NCBI RefSeq assembly: GCF_013817345.1
Contig: NZ_JACDCW010000013.1
Coordinates: forward strand, 1 to 57,220
Source of the DNA: Methylibium sp.
GTDB lineage: Bacteria; Pseudomonadota; Gammaproteobacteria; Burkholderiales; Burkholderiaceae_C
Direction of reading: 5' to 3'
Length of the DNA stretch: 57,220 bases
Numbering within the stretch: position 1 is the first letter of the stretch; each line of letters starts with the position of its first letter. Shown here in pieces: positions 18,601-26,170 of the stretch. The notes below the pieces were generated by a model. The model was not told the origin of the DNA and did no database searches. It saw only the letters and a list, made by a program, of their open reading frames with translations. The position numbers and the translations under genes were made by a program.

Positions 18601-21600
18601 ACTTCAGCGGCGCGACGGCGCTGGGCAATGCCGGTGACGGCGTGTCCATCTCCGATGGCGCAAGCGGCAACACGATTGGCGGTACGGGCGCGGGCGCGCG
18701 CAACGTGATCTCGGGTAATTCCAGCGGGGGCATCAAGATCGACGCAAGCAGCGGCAACGCAGTCGTCGGCAACTACATCGGCACCACTGCAGCCGGCACG
18801 GCGGCCCTGGGCAACAGCTTGGCAGGCGTCTGGCTGCTCAATGCCTCGACCACCAACTCCGTGACGGACAACGTGATCTCGGCGAACGGCTGGGAAGGCA
18901 TCTGGATCGAAGGCGCAGGCACGAACGACAACGCAGTTCGCGGCAACTATCTCGGCACGAATGCGCTCGGCACCCTCGCGCTGGGCAACGTGTTGACCGG
19001 TATCACCGTCGGCGGCGGTGCGAGCGGCAACATCATTGGCGGCACCACGCTCGCTGAACGCAATGTGATCTCCGGCAATCTCGACCACGGCATTCTGTTG
19101 GTCAGCGCCGGCACCACGGGCAACATCGTCCAGGGCAACTACATCGGCACCAACGCGGCAGGTACCGGCGCCCTGGCCAACGCCGCGAATGGCGTGATGG
19201 TCGAAGCCGGGGCGAGCAGCAACACCGTCGGGGGCACGGCGGCCGGCGCGCGCAACCTGATCTCGGGCAACACCGGCAATGGCGTCGAAGTCACCGCCAG
19301 CAGCGGCAACTCGATCGTCGGCAACTACATCGGCACCGACGCGGCCGGCACCGCAGCCCTCGGCAACGGCATCGCCGGTGTCAAGCTGTCCAATGCCGCG
19401 ACGCTCAACTCGGTGAAGGACAACGTGCTCTCGGCCAACGCCGAGGAAGGCCTGTGGATCGATGGCCTCGGCACAGACGGCAACACGGCCCGAGGCAACT
19501 ACATCGGCACCAATGCGGACGGCACGGCGGCGCTGGGCAATGCCCTTGCAGGCATCTACATCAGCGCCGGCGCCAGCGGCAACACGATCGGGGGCACGGC
19601 CACCGCCGACCGGAACGTGATTTCGGGCAACACCAGCTCCGGCATCAGGCTTTTCAATGCCAGCAGCAACGTCATCCAGGGCAACTACATCGGCACCGAC
19701 GCGGCAGGTGCCGTGGCAATGGCGAACAGCGTCAGCGGCGTGCGCGTCGAGGGTGGATCGGGGAACATCATCGGCGGCACGACGACCGGCGCGCGCAACC
19801 TGATTTCCGGCAACACCTTGCGCGGAGTGCACATCACATCGAGCGACATGAACGAGATCGTCGGCAACTACATCGGCACCGACGTCTTTGGCACGACAGC
19901 TCTCGGCAACAGCCGACAGGGGGTGCGAATCGACAACGGATCGGAAGACAACACGGTGGCAGGCAACGTGATCTCCGGCAACGCGGAGGAAGGCATCTAC
20001 CTCGTGAATGCCACCACCACCGGCAACATCGTTCGCGGCAACTTCATCGGCACCGACGCGGGCGGCACGGCCGCGCTGGGCAACGGCTTGCACGGCATCG
20101 GGATCGACGGTGGCGCCCAGGGCAACCTGATCGGCGGCACGACGGCGGCCGACCGCAACGTGATCTCCGGCAACGCGAACTACGGCATCGTCATCTTCAA
20201 CTCGAACACCAACACCGTCCGAGGCAACTACATCGGCACGAACGCAGCCGGTACAGCGGCGATCGCCAACGGCATGGGCGGCGTGCTGCTCGATGCCGGT
20301 GCCAGCAACAACAGCATCGGCCAAGGAAGAGCCAACGTCATCTCCGGCAACACGGGCAACGGTGTTCTCCTGCGCGGCGTGGGAACCACGGGCAACGCCC
20401 TGGAAAGCAACTTCATCGGCACGAACGCCGCGGGCACCGCGGCGCTCGGCAACAGCGTCGATGGAATCCGGCTGCAGGACGGCGCGGCCAACAACCGGAT
20501 CGGCGGCCCCTTTGCCGGCCAGGGAAATCGCATCGCGTTCAACGGGGCGAACGGCATCACGGCGCTGTCCACCGCCGGCGCGGGCAACAGTTTCGTGCGC
20601 AACATCATCCACTCGAACACATTGCTGGGCATCGACCTAGGCAACGACGGTGTCACCGCCAACGATGCCGGCGATGCGGACACCGGCCCGAACAACACTC
20701 AGAACTTCCCGCTGTTGACGGACGTACGAACCGACGAAGCCGGGCAACTCGTCGTCACCGGCACGCTCAACACGGTGGCAAACCGCACCTACCGCATCGA
20801 GTTCTTCTCGAACACGACCGGCGATGCCAGCGGTCATGGCGAAGGACAGATCTATCTGGGTTCCCGCAACGTAACCACCGACGCCTCGGGCAACGCCACG
20901 ATCAGCACCACGCTGTCCGCCACGGTGCCCATCGGCTCCGCGATCAGCGTGACCGCCACGCATGCGCCCACCAGCTCCAGCTTCGCCGACAGCTCGGAGT
21001 TCTCGCAGAACTTCGTGGCGATCAGCGTCAACCGAGCGCCGGTCAACACGGTCCCCGGCGCACAGTCGGTCGCCGAGGATACGCAGCTTTCCTTCAGCGG
21101 CGGCGCGACGATTTCGGTCGATGACCTCGACGGCAACCTCGTCTCGACCCGGTTGGCCGTGGTGAGCGGCGTGCTGACGGTCAGCCTGGCGGGCGGTGCC
21201 ACGGTGAGCGCCGGCAACAACGGCAGCACCACGCTCACGCTCGCCGGCTCGCAGGCGCAGATCAACGCCGCGCTGGCGACACTCACGTACCAGGGTGCTG
21301 CCGATTTCGCCGGTGGCGACACGCTCACCGTCCTTTCGACCGATGGCGATGGCGCGACGGACAGCGATACCGTCGCGATCACCGTCACGAACGTCAACGA
21401 CGCGCCCGTGCTCGACAACACCGGCACCATGATCCTGCCGACAATCAACGAAGACGCGATCACGGCCACCAACACCGGCAGCCTCGTCTCCGAGATCATC
21501 GCCAGCGCGGGCGGCAACCGCATCACCGATGGGGACGCGAGCGCTGTGGAAGGCATCGCCGTCAACAGCCTGGACAGCGGCAACGGCACCTGGCAGTTCT

Positions 21601-24600
21601 CGACCAACGGCGGCACTTCGTGGACCGCCGTCGGTGCGGTCTCGGACACGTCGGCGTTGCTGCTGCGGGCGACGGATCGCCTGCGCTTCGTGCCCGACAG
21701 GCAGAACGCCGACTCCGCCACGGTGGCCTTCCGGGCCTGGGACCAGACCAGCGGCAGCACGGGCACGAAGGTAGACGCCAGCGTCAACGGCGGCACCACC
21801 GCCTTCAGCACGGCCACGGAAACGGCTTCGATCACCGTCACTGCCGTCAACGACGCGCCCGTGGTTGACAACGGAGGCACGATGACGCTCACCACGATCG
21901 ACGAAGACGCGGTGAACAACAGCGGCAACACGGTCGCCGAAATCATCGCCAGCGCCGGCGGCGACCGCATCACCGATGTGGACGACGGGGCGGTGGAAGG
22001 CATCGCCCTGGAAAGCCTGAACGCCGGCAACGGCACCTGGCAATACTCTCTCGACGACGGCGGCACCTGGAGCGGTGTCGGCGCGGTCTCGAACTTGTCG
22101 GCCCTGCTCCTGGGCGCCGACAATCGGCTGCGCTTCGTGCCGGACGGCGCGAACGCTGACGCAGCCAGTGTCTTCTTCCGAGCCTGGGACCAGACGAGCG
22201 GCACGGCAGGCACGAAGGTCTGCGCCAGCACCCTCGGTGGCACCAACGCCATCAGTATTGGTGCCAGAACCGCTTCGATCACCGTGACGGCGGTCAACGA
22301 CGCGCCCGTGCTCGACAACACCGGCACCATGACCCTGCCGACGATCAACGAAGACGCGATCACGGCCACCAACACCGGCAGCCTCGTCTCCGAGATCATC
22401 GCCAGCGCGGGCGGCAACCGCATCACCGATGGGGACGCGAGCGCTGTGGAAGGCATCGCCGTCAACAGCCTGGACAGCGGCAACGGCACCTGGCAGTTCT
22501 CGACCAACGGCGGCACTTCGTGGACCGCCGTCGGTGCGGTCTCGGACACGTCGGCGTTGCTGCTGCGGGCGACGGATCGCCTGCGCTTCGTGCCCGACAG
22601 GCAGAACGCCGACTCCGCCACGGTGGCCTTCCGGGCCTGGGACCAGACCAGCGGCAGCACGGGCACGAAGGTAGACGCCAGCGTCAACGGCGGCACCACC
22701 GCCTTCAGCACGGCCACGGAAACGGCTTCGATCACCGTCACTGCCGTCAACGACGCGCCCGTGGTTGACAACGGAGGCACGATGACGCTCACCACGATCG
22801 ACGAAGACGCGGTGAACAACAGCGGCAACACGGTCGCCGAAATCATCGCCAGCGCCGGCGGCGACCGCATCACCGATGTGGACGACGGGGCGGTGGAAGG
22901 CATCGCCCTGGAAAGCCTGAACGCCGGCAACGGCACCTGGCAATACTCTCTCGACGACGGCGGCACCTGGAGCGGTGTCGGCGCGGTCTCGAACTTGTCG
23001 GCCCTGCTCCTGGGCGCCGACGATCGGCTGCGCTTCGTGCCGGGCGGCGCGAACGCCGACGCAGCCAGTGTCTTCTTCCGAGCCTGGGACCAGACGAGCG
23101 GCACTGCAGGCACGAAGGTCAGCGCCAGCACCCTCGGTGGCACCAACGCCATCAGTATTGGTGCCAGAACCGCTTCGATCACCGTGACGGCAGTCAACGA
23201 CGCGCCCGTGCTCGACAACACCGGCACGATGAGCTTGCCGGCGATCACCGAGAACGCCACCAACACCAACGGTCGCCTTGTCTCGGACATCATCCTGAGC
23301 GCCGGAGGCAACCGCATCACCGACGTGGACACGGGGGCCCTGGAAGGGATCGCCGTCAACAGCCTGGACAGCGGCAACGGCACCTGGCAGTTCTCGACCG
23401 ACGGCGGCACCGCATGGAGCAACGTGGGGGCGGTCTCGGACACGTCTGCGCTGCTGCTGCGGGCGACCGATCGCCTGCGCTTCGTGCCCGACACCGAGAA
23501 CGCCGACACCGCCTCAGTGACTTTCCGGGCCTGGGACCAGACCAGCGGCAGCACCGGCACGAAAGCGGACGCCAGCGTCAACGGCGGCACGACGGCCTTC
23601 AGCACGGCCACGGAAACTGCTTCGATCACCGTCACCGCCGTCAACGACGCGCCCGTGTTGGACAACACCGGCACCATGACGCTCACTACCATCGACGAGG
23701 ATGCGGCGAACAACGGCGGCAACACGGTCGCCGAGATCATCGCCAGCGCTGGCGGAAACCGCATCACCGACGTGGACAACGGCGCGCTGGAGGGCATTGC
23801 ACTCACGGGGCTCGATGCCGGCAACGGGACCTGGCAGTACTCGCTCGACGGCGGCGGCACCTGGGGCGATGTCGGCCCGGTCTCCGACTCGTCGGCCCTG
23901 CTCCTGCGCGCCGGCGATCGGCTGCGCTTCGTGCCGGACGGCGTGGACGCCGACGCAGCCAGCATCACCTTCCAGGCCTGGGACCGAAGCGACGGCACCG
24001 CAGGAACGAAGCTGGGCACCAGCCCCGCCGGCGGCACCACGGCGTTCAGCACGGCCGCTGCAACGGCGTCGATCACCGTCACCGCGGTCAACGACGCGCC
24101 CGTCATCACCAGCAACGGCGGTGGTGCGACCGCGAGCGTCAACCTGGCCGAGAACAGCACGGCCGTGACCACGGTGACCAGCGGCGACGTCGATGGCGGC
24201 GCGCCTTCCTACAGCATCGTCGGCGGCGCCGACGCCGCGCTGTTCCAGATCAACGCCACGACCGGCGCGCTGAGCTTTCGTGCCGCTCCGGACCGCGAAG
24301 CGCCGGGTGACGCCGGTGCCGACAACGGGTACGCCGTGACGGTGCAGGTCACTGACGGCGCCGGCGGCAGCGACACGCAGGCCATTGCCGTCACCGTCAC
24401 CTCGGTCAACGACAACCCGCCGGTGATCACGAGCAACGGGGGCGGCGCTTCGGCCACCGTCAACGTCGCCGAGGGTGGCACTTCGGTCACGACCGTGACG
24501 GCCACCGACGCCGACCTGCCGACACAGACCCTCACCTATTCGATCACCGGCGGCGCCGATGCAGCACGCTTCACGATCGACGCGGCCACGGGCGCACTGG

Positions 24601-25895
24601 GCTTCGTCTCGGCACCCAGCTTCGAAGCGCCCGGCGACACCGGCGCCGACAACGTCTACGACGTGATCGTGCAAGCCAGCGACGGCAGCTTGACCGACAC
24701 ACAGGCCCTCGCCGTGACTGTCACCCCGGTCAACAACAACGCCCCGGTGATCATCAGCAACGGCGGCGGCGCCACGGCAAGCATCAACGTCACTGAGAAC
24801 AGCATCGCCGTGACCAACGTCACCGCCACCGACGCCGACCTGCCCGCACAGACCCTCACCTACTCGATCGCCGGCGGTGCCGATGCGGCGCGCTTCACCA
24901 TCGATGCCAGCACCGGCGCGCTGATCTTCGCCTCGGCACCCGACTATGAAGCGCCGGGCGATGCGAACGCCGACAACCTCTACGACGTGCTCGTGCGGGT
25001 CAGCGACGGCAGCTTCGCCGACACGCAGGCGCTCAGCGTCACGGTGATCAATGCCAACGAAACGCCGAACGGCCTTGCGCCGGCGGCCGTTCAGATTGAA
25101 AACAAGGCGCCAGCCGGCACGGTGGTCACCACGGTGATCGCTTCCGACCCCGATACCGGCGAGACGTTCAGCTATGCGCTGGTGCAGGACGCCGCAGGGC
25201 GCTTCTCGATCGATCCGACCAGCGGCCGCATCGTCGTTGCGCCCGGCGCCGTGCTGGACTTCGAGGCACAGGCGAGCTTCGATCTCAGGGTTCGCGTCAC
25301 CGACACCGGCGGCCTGAGTTTCGAGCAGTCGCTGCGGGTCGCGCTTCGCGAGCCGACGCAGACCGACCCCGGCCCCATGACGCCGCCTGTTCCTGCACCC
25401 GAACCGCCCCCGCCCCCCCCGCCCGGCAGCACCGTCCCGCCGGCCCCGCCGCCGGCCGAGCCGGAGCCTGAAACGCCGCCCCCCGCCAGCGGCGATTCGG
25501 CCCCGCCAGCCCCGCAGGAAGGCGAAGGCGACGACGGCGGTATCGGCGGTATCGACCCCATGGCGCCCGAGGCCGGCGGGCCGGATGCCGCCGATCCTCG
25601 CGGCATCGGCTCGACGCTTCGCGTGCCGCTGCGGGAACGCGACAACGCGGGCGACCTGGCCTCGATCTCCTTCGGCGACTTCACGCTCGGCGAGGCTCCT
25701 GCCCTCATCGCCATGAACTGGGATCAGGCGGCCGTCCCGGGGGCACCGAGCCGTCCTTGCGCAGCGCCATGCTGCTGGCGCGCGACACCGCCATCGAGGC
25801 CGATGCGACGAGGACGGACCGCCGCGGCGACGCCGCCGGCAGCCCGTCATCCTTCACCGAGGCCGCCCGCGACCCGATCCGGGTGGCCAGCGTGA
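15654..25895 (+). CDS. Giant LEPR-XLL-type surface protein: DUF4347, beta-helix, cadherin-like repeats (0-frame part)
   Basis: A 3,413-codon frame. Residues 22-33 carry an EPRxLYSADL motif like the LEPR-XLL N-terminal motif of very large surface proteins. Residues about 76-242 are DUF4347, with YGCN Cys at 177 but Glu133 where family members usually have the His of SHG. Two right-handed beta-helix blocks follow (about 244-762 and 766-1783), rich in GNYIGT and NVISGN. Next come one cadherin-type domain (about 1793-1919), six ~150-residue repeats (1920-2815), four cadherin-like repeats (about 2816-3233) and a Pro-rich linker (3238-3290). The last ~50 codons after 25743 look out of frame: the natural C-terminus continues in the -1 frame to 26170. 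No ordinary signal peptide is seen. Likely a surface adhesin or matrix protein exported by the preceding genes (inference). Confidence 0.88.
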   Translation: MLLHRLAAWFDLEAERSAVVEECEPRILYSADLNPLMWSGSDEGGSTGAIVGTLDPAAPSSPSEQSSLLQQQQQRRHEIVFVDTRVENYGQLIEGIDADAEVVLLDRHRDGIEQIAAHLRGRTGIDAVHLIGEGNAAELHLGSAFVTQGALDGRYADLLAQIGQSFSSDADLLIYGCNFGQGEAGLAAMQTMARLTGADVAASTDRTGHAAQFGDWELERAVGGIETDVVIGAQTQAAWQGALATYTVTNINDSGAGSLRQAIIDANANAGTDNISFSISAALVGGAHTINLASALPTITGTVILNAATEPDFAGAPIVELNGASAGVGADGLRLGAGSAGSTIRGLVINRFGGDGIEITASSGGNTIVGNYIGSNVAGTADLGNGEAGIYVLSGSNLIGGTTAADRNVVSGNGLSGIMLEGAGATANIVRGNYVGTSANGASGLGNDGAGVEIYFGASNNTIGGTAAGAGNVISGNRDGVALLDTGTSGNVVLGNLIGLNAAGNAAIGNGFDGVWIAFGASNNTVGGTAAGAGNYISGNVDGINVEGVGTSGNRVYGNYIGTDSTGTVALGNTSDGIAIGDSASGNSIGGTSAGQGNLIAFNASKGILLRPTAGVGNALLGNSIHSNGQLGIDLDNNGVTLNDAGDADTGPNNLQNYPVLTSATSDATGTTISGSINSDAGTTYRIEFFANRPSVADANNGEGERYLGFATVVTDGAGNAAINATLAGLWINSGDKVTATATVDLGGGTYGSSSEFAANVTATTSGIVVVDTISDVSDGSTTSIAALGAGRGADGRISLREAITATNNTVNGGTPDKIVFAIADTGWNTIRLDSVLPTITDTVILDATTDNSFAINGNRPAVILDGENALTGLVLGSTADGSTIRGLVIRDFFGDGIRIEAGSDNNTIVGNYIGTLTGAGLDAGTVERNSGEGILVLGANNTIGGTVAADRNVIAGNQLSGIGISGVGAIGNVVLGNYIGTDFSGATALGNAGDGVSISDGASGNTIGGTGAGARNVISGNSSGGIKIDASSGNAVVGNYIGTTAAGTAALGNSLAGVWLLNASTTNSVTDNVISANGWEGIWIEGAGTNDNAVRGNYLGTNALGTLALGNVLTGITVGGGASGNIIGGTTLAERNVISGNLDHGILLVSAGTTGNIVQGNYIGTNAAGTGALANAANGVMVEAGASSNTVGGTAAGARNLISGNTGNGVEVTASSGNSIVGNYIGTDAAGTAALGNGIAGVKLSNAATLNSVKDNVLSANAEEGLWIDGLGTDGNTARGNYIGTNADGTAALGNALAGIYISAGASGNTIGGTATADRNVISGNTSSGIRLFNASSNVIQGNYIGTDAAGAVAMANSVSGVRVEGGSGNIIGGTTTGARNLISGNTLRGVHITSSDMNEIVGNYIGTDVFGTTALGNSRQGVRIDNGSEDNTVAGNVISGNAEEGIYLVNATTTGNIVRGNFIGTDAGGTAALGNGLHGIGIDGGAQGNLIGGTTAADRNVISGNANYGIVIFNSNTNTVRGNYIGTNAAGTAAIANGMGGVLLDAGASNNSIGQGRANVISGNTGNGVLLRGVGTTGNALESNFIGTNAAGTAALGNSVDGIRLQDGAANNRIGGPFAGQGNRIAFNGANGITALSTAGAGNSFVRNIIHSNTLLGIDLGNDGVTANDAGDADTGPNNTQNFPLLTDVRTDEAGQLVVTGTLNTVANRTYRIEFFSNTTGDASGHGEGQIYLGSRNVTTDASGNATISTTLSATVPIGSAISVTATHAPTSSSFADSSEFSQNFVAISVNRAPVNTVPGAQSVAEDTQLSFSGGATISVDDLDGNLVSTRLAVVSGVLTVSLAGGATVSAGNNGSTTLTLAGSQAQINAALATLTYQGAADFAGGDTLTVLSTDGDGATDSDTVAITVTNVNDAPVLDNTGTMILPTINEDAITATNTGSLVSEIIASAGGNRITDGDASAVEGIAVNSLDSGNGTWQFSTNGGTSWTAVGAVSDTSALLLRATDRLRFVPDRQNADSATVAFRAWDQTSGSTGTKVDASVNGGTTAFSTATETASITVTAVNDAPVVDNGGTMTLTTIDEDAVNNSGNTVAEIIASAGGDRITDVDDGAVEGIALESLNAGNGTWQYSLDDGGTWSGVGAVSNLSALLLGADNRLRFVPDGANADAASVFFRAWDQTSGTAGTKVCASTLGGTNAISIGARTASITVTAVNDAPVLDNTGTMTLPTINEDAITATNTGSLVSEIIASAGGNRITDGDASAVEGIAVNSLDSGNGTWQFSTNGGTSWTAVGAVSDTSALLLRATDRLRFVPDRQNADSATVAFRAWDQTSGSTGTKVDASVNGGTTAFSTATETASITVTAVNDAPVVDNGGTMTLTTIDEDAVNNSGNTVAEIIASAGGDRITDVDDGAVEGIALESLNAGNGTWQYSLDDGGTWSGVGAVSNLSALLLGADDRLRFVPGGANADAASVFFRAWDQTSGTAGTKVSASTLGGTNAISIGARTASITVTAVNDAPVLDNTGTMSLPAITENATNTNGRLVSDIILSAGGNRITDVDTGALEGIAVNSLDSGNGTWQFSTDGGTAWSNVGAVSDTSALLLRATDRLRFVPDTENADTASVTFRAWDQTSGSTGTKADASVNGGTTAFSTATETASITVTAVNDAPVLDNTGTMTLTTIDEDAANNGGNTVAEIIASAGGNRITDVDNGALEGIALTGLDAGNGTWQYSLDGGGTWGDVGPVSDSSALLLRAGDRLRFVPDGVDADAASITFQAWDRSDGTAGTKLGTSPAGGTTAFSTAAATASITVTAVNDAPVITSNGGGATASVNLAENSTAVTTVTSGDVDGGAPSYSIVGGADAALFQINATTGALSFRAAPDREAPGDAGADNGYAVTVQVTDGAGGSDTQAIAVTVTSVNDNPPVITSNGGGASATVNVAEGGTSVTTVTATDADLPTQTLTYSITGGADAARFTIDAATGALGFVSAPSFEAPGDTGADNVYDVIVQASDGSLTDTQALAVTVTPVNNNAPVIISNGGGATASINVTENSIAVTNVTATDADLPAQTLTYSIAGGADAARFTIDASTGALIFASAPDYEAPGDANADNLYDVLVRVSDGSFADTQALSVTVINANETPNGLAPAAVQIENKAPAGTVVTTVIASDPDTGETFSYALVQDAAGRFSIDPTSGRIVVAPGAVLDFEAQASFDLRVRVTDTGGLSFEQSLRVALREPTQTDPGPMTPPVPAPEPPPPPPPGSTVPPAPPPAEPEPETPPPASGDSAPPAPQEGEGDDGGIGGIDPMAPEAGGPDAADPRGIGSTLRVPLRERDNAGDLASISFGDFTLGEAPALIAMNWDQAAVPGAPSRPCAAPCCWRATPPSRPMRRGRTAAATPPAARHPSPRPPATRSGWPA
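16740..20640 (+). repeat. Beta-helix coding repeats, about 180-185-bp period
   Basis: The DNA word GGCAACTACATCGGCAC (GNYIGT) and relatives recur near 16760, 17327, 18384, 18587, 18765, 19135, 19318, 19498, 19680, 19863, 20038 (ACTTC variant), 20223 and 20410. They are spaced mostly 173-187 bp, i.e. about 60 codons, with a single ~367-bp step at 18765-19135. Between them GGCAACACGATCGGCGGCAC (GNTIGG) and ATCTCCGGCAAC (ISGN) also recur. The period is in frame, so this is protein-level repetition, not a DNA element. Confidence 0.85.
21411..23210 (+). repeat. Near-perfect 900-bp tandem duplication inside the giant gene
   Basis: Bases 21411-22310 and 22311-23210 align at a fixed 900-bp offset with about eight mismatches by eye (at 21433, 21443, 22122, 22144, 22157, 22205, 22221 and 22292). 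The stretch 21444-22121 (678 bp) equals 22344-23021 exactly. Each copy encodes two of the ~150-residue repeats. This is a recent duplication or gene conversion and a place where repeat number may vary between strains, or where an assembly may collapse. Confidence 0.9.
25736..25743 (+). other. Candidate -1 frameshift site / one-base indel in a G-run
   Basis: The 0 frame reads GTC CCG GGG GCA, and the heptamer C CCG GGG (25736-25742) fits the X XXY YYZ pattern with X=C, Y=G. A -1 slip, or one extra G in the run 25739-25743, joins the upstream protein to GGTEPSLRSAMLLARD and the conserved-looking C-terminal domain ending at 26170. The 0 frame instead runs into a low-complexity Pro/Arg tail and stops at 25895. 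C CCG GGG is not among the best-known efficient slippery sites. Confidence 0.6.
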
Positions 25896-26170
25896 CCTTC
25901 ACCGCCGGCTTCGTCTGGTGGCTCACGCGCAGCGGCGGGCTGATCACCACCATGCTGATGGGCGTTCCCGCCTGGCGCCACGTCGACCTGCTGCCGGTGC
26001 TGGCGCGCTCGAACGACGAAGCCGAAGACGATGACGACCGCGGCGACGACAGCGACGACGACAGCGGTGGCAACTTTGACACCAGCTCAACACCGACCGA
26101 CCACGAAGACAGCGCGGTGGCCGAGCTCTTCGAAGCCGAAGTCAGCGCGCGCCACTCGGTGATCCGATGA
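25739..26170 (+). CDS. C-terminal membrane and acidic-tail domain of the giant protein (-1 frame)
   Basis: This frame continues the giant protein after the G-run at 25739-25743. It has a linker (SFTEAARDPIRVASVTFTAG), a hydrophobic segment that could cross or anchor in a membrane (GFVWWLTRSGGLITTMLMG then VPAW), HVDLLPVLAR, and a strongly acidic tail (EDDDDRGDDSDDDSGG...). I recall this membrane-plus-acidic ending from other DUF4347/LEPR-XLL proteins. Its stop overlaps the ATG of the next gene (ATGA at 26167-26170), which argues that this frame is normally translated to its end. An internal ATG (25769) exists but no ribosome-binding site is evident, so a separate gene is less likely. Confidence 0.75.
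   Translation, partial: GGTEPSLRSAMLLARDTAIEADATRTDRRGDAAGSPSSFTEAARDPIRVASVTFTAGFVWWLTRSGGLITTMLMGVPAWRHVDLLPVLARSNDEAEDDDDRGDDSDDDSGGNFDTSSTPTDHEDSAVAELFEAEVSARHSVIR

Noticed and set aside
16740-20640. CRISPR-like regular repeats
   Set aside because: The period is about 180 bp, in frame, and the units vary like protein repeats; no 28-37-bp repeats with unique spacers and no cas genes.
20852-24172. A 1,106-codon open frame on the minus strand, with others at 20637-22943 and 18048-20612
   Set aside because: They lie antisense to the repetitive giant gene. GC-rich, repeat-rich codons on the plus strand leave few stops on the other strand; composition is shadow-like and no ribosome-binding site or domain is seen.
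25757-26170. A separate small gene after the giant gene
   Set aside because: The segment has no good ribosome-binding site and the 0 frame loses protein-like character exactly where this frame starts, so it is better read as the displaced C-terminus of the giant protein.
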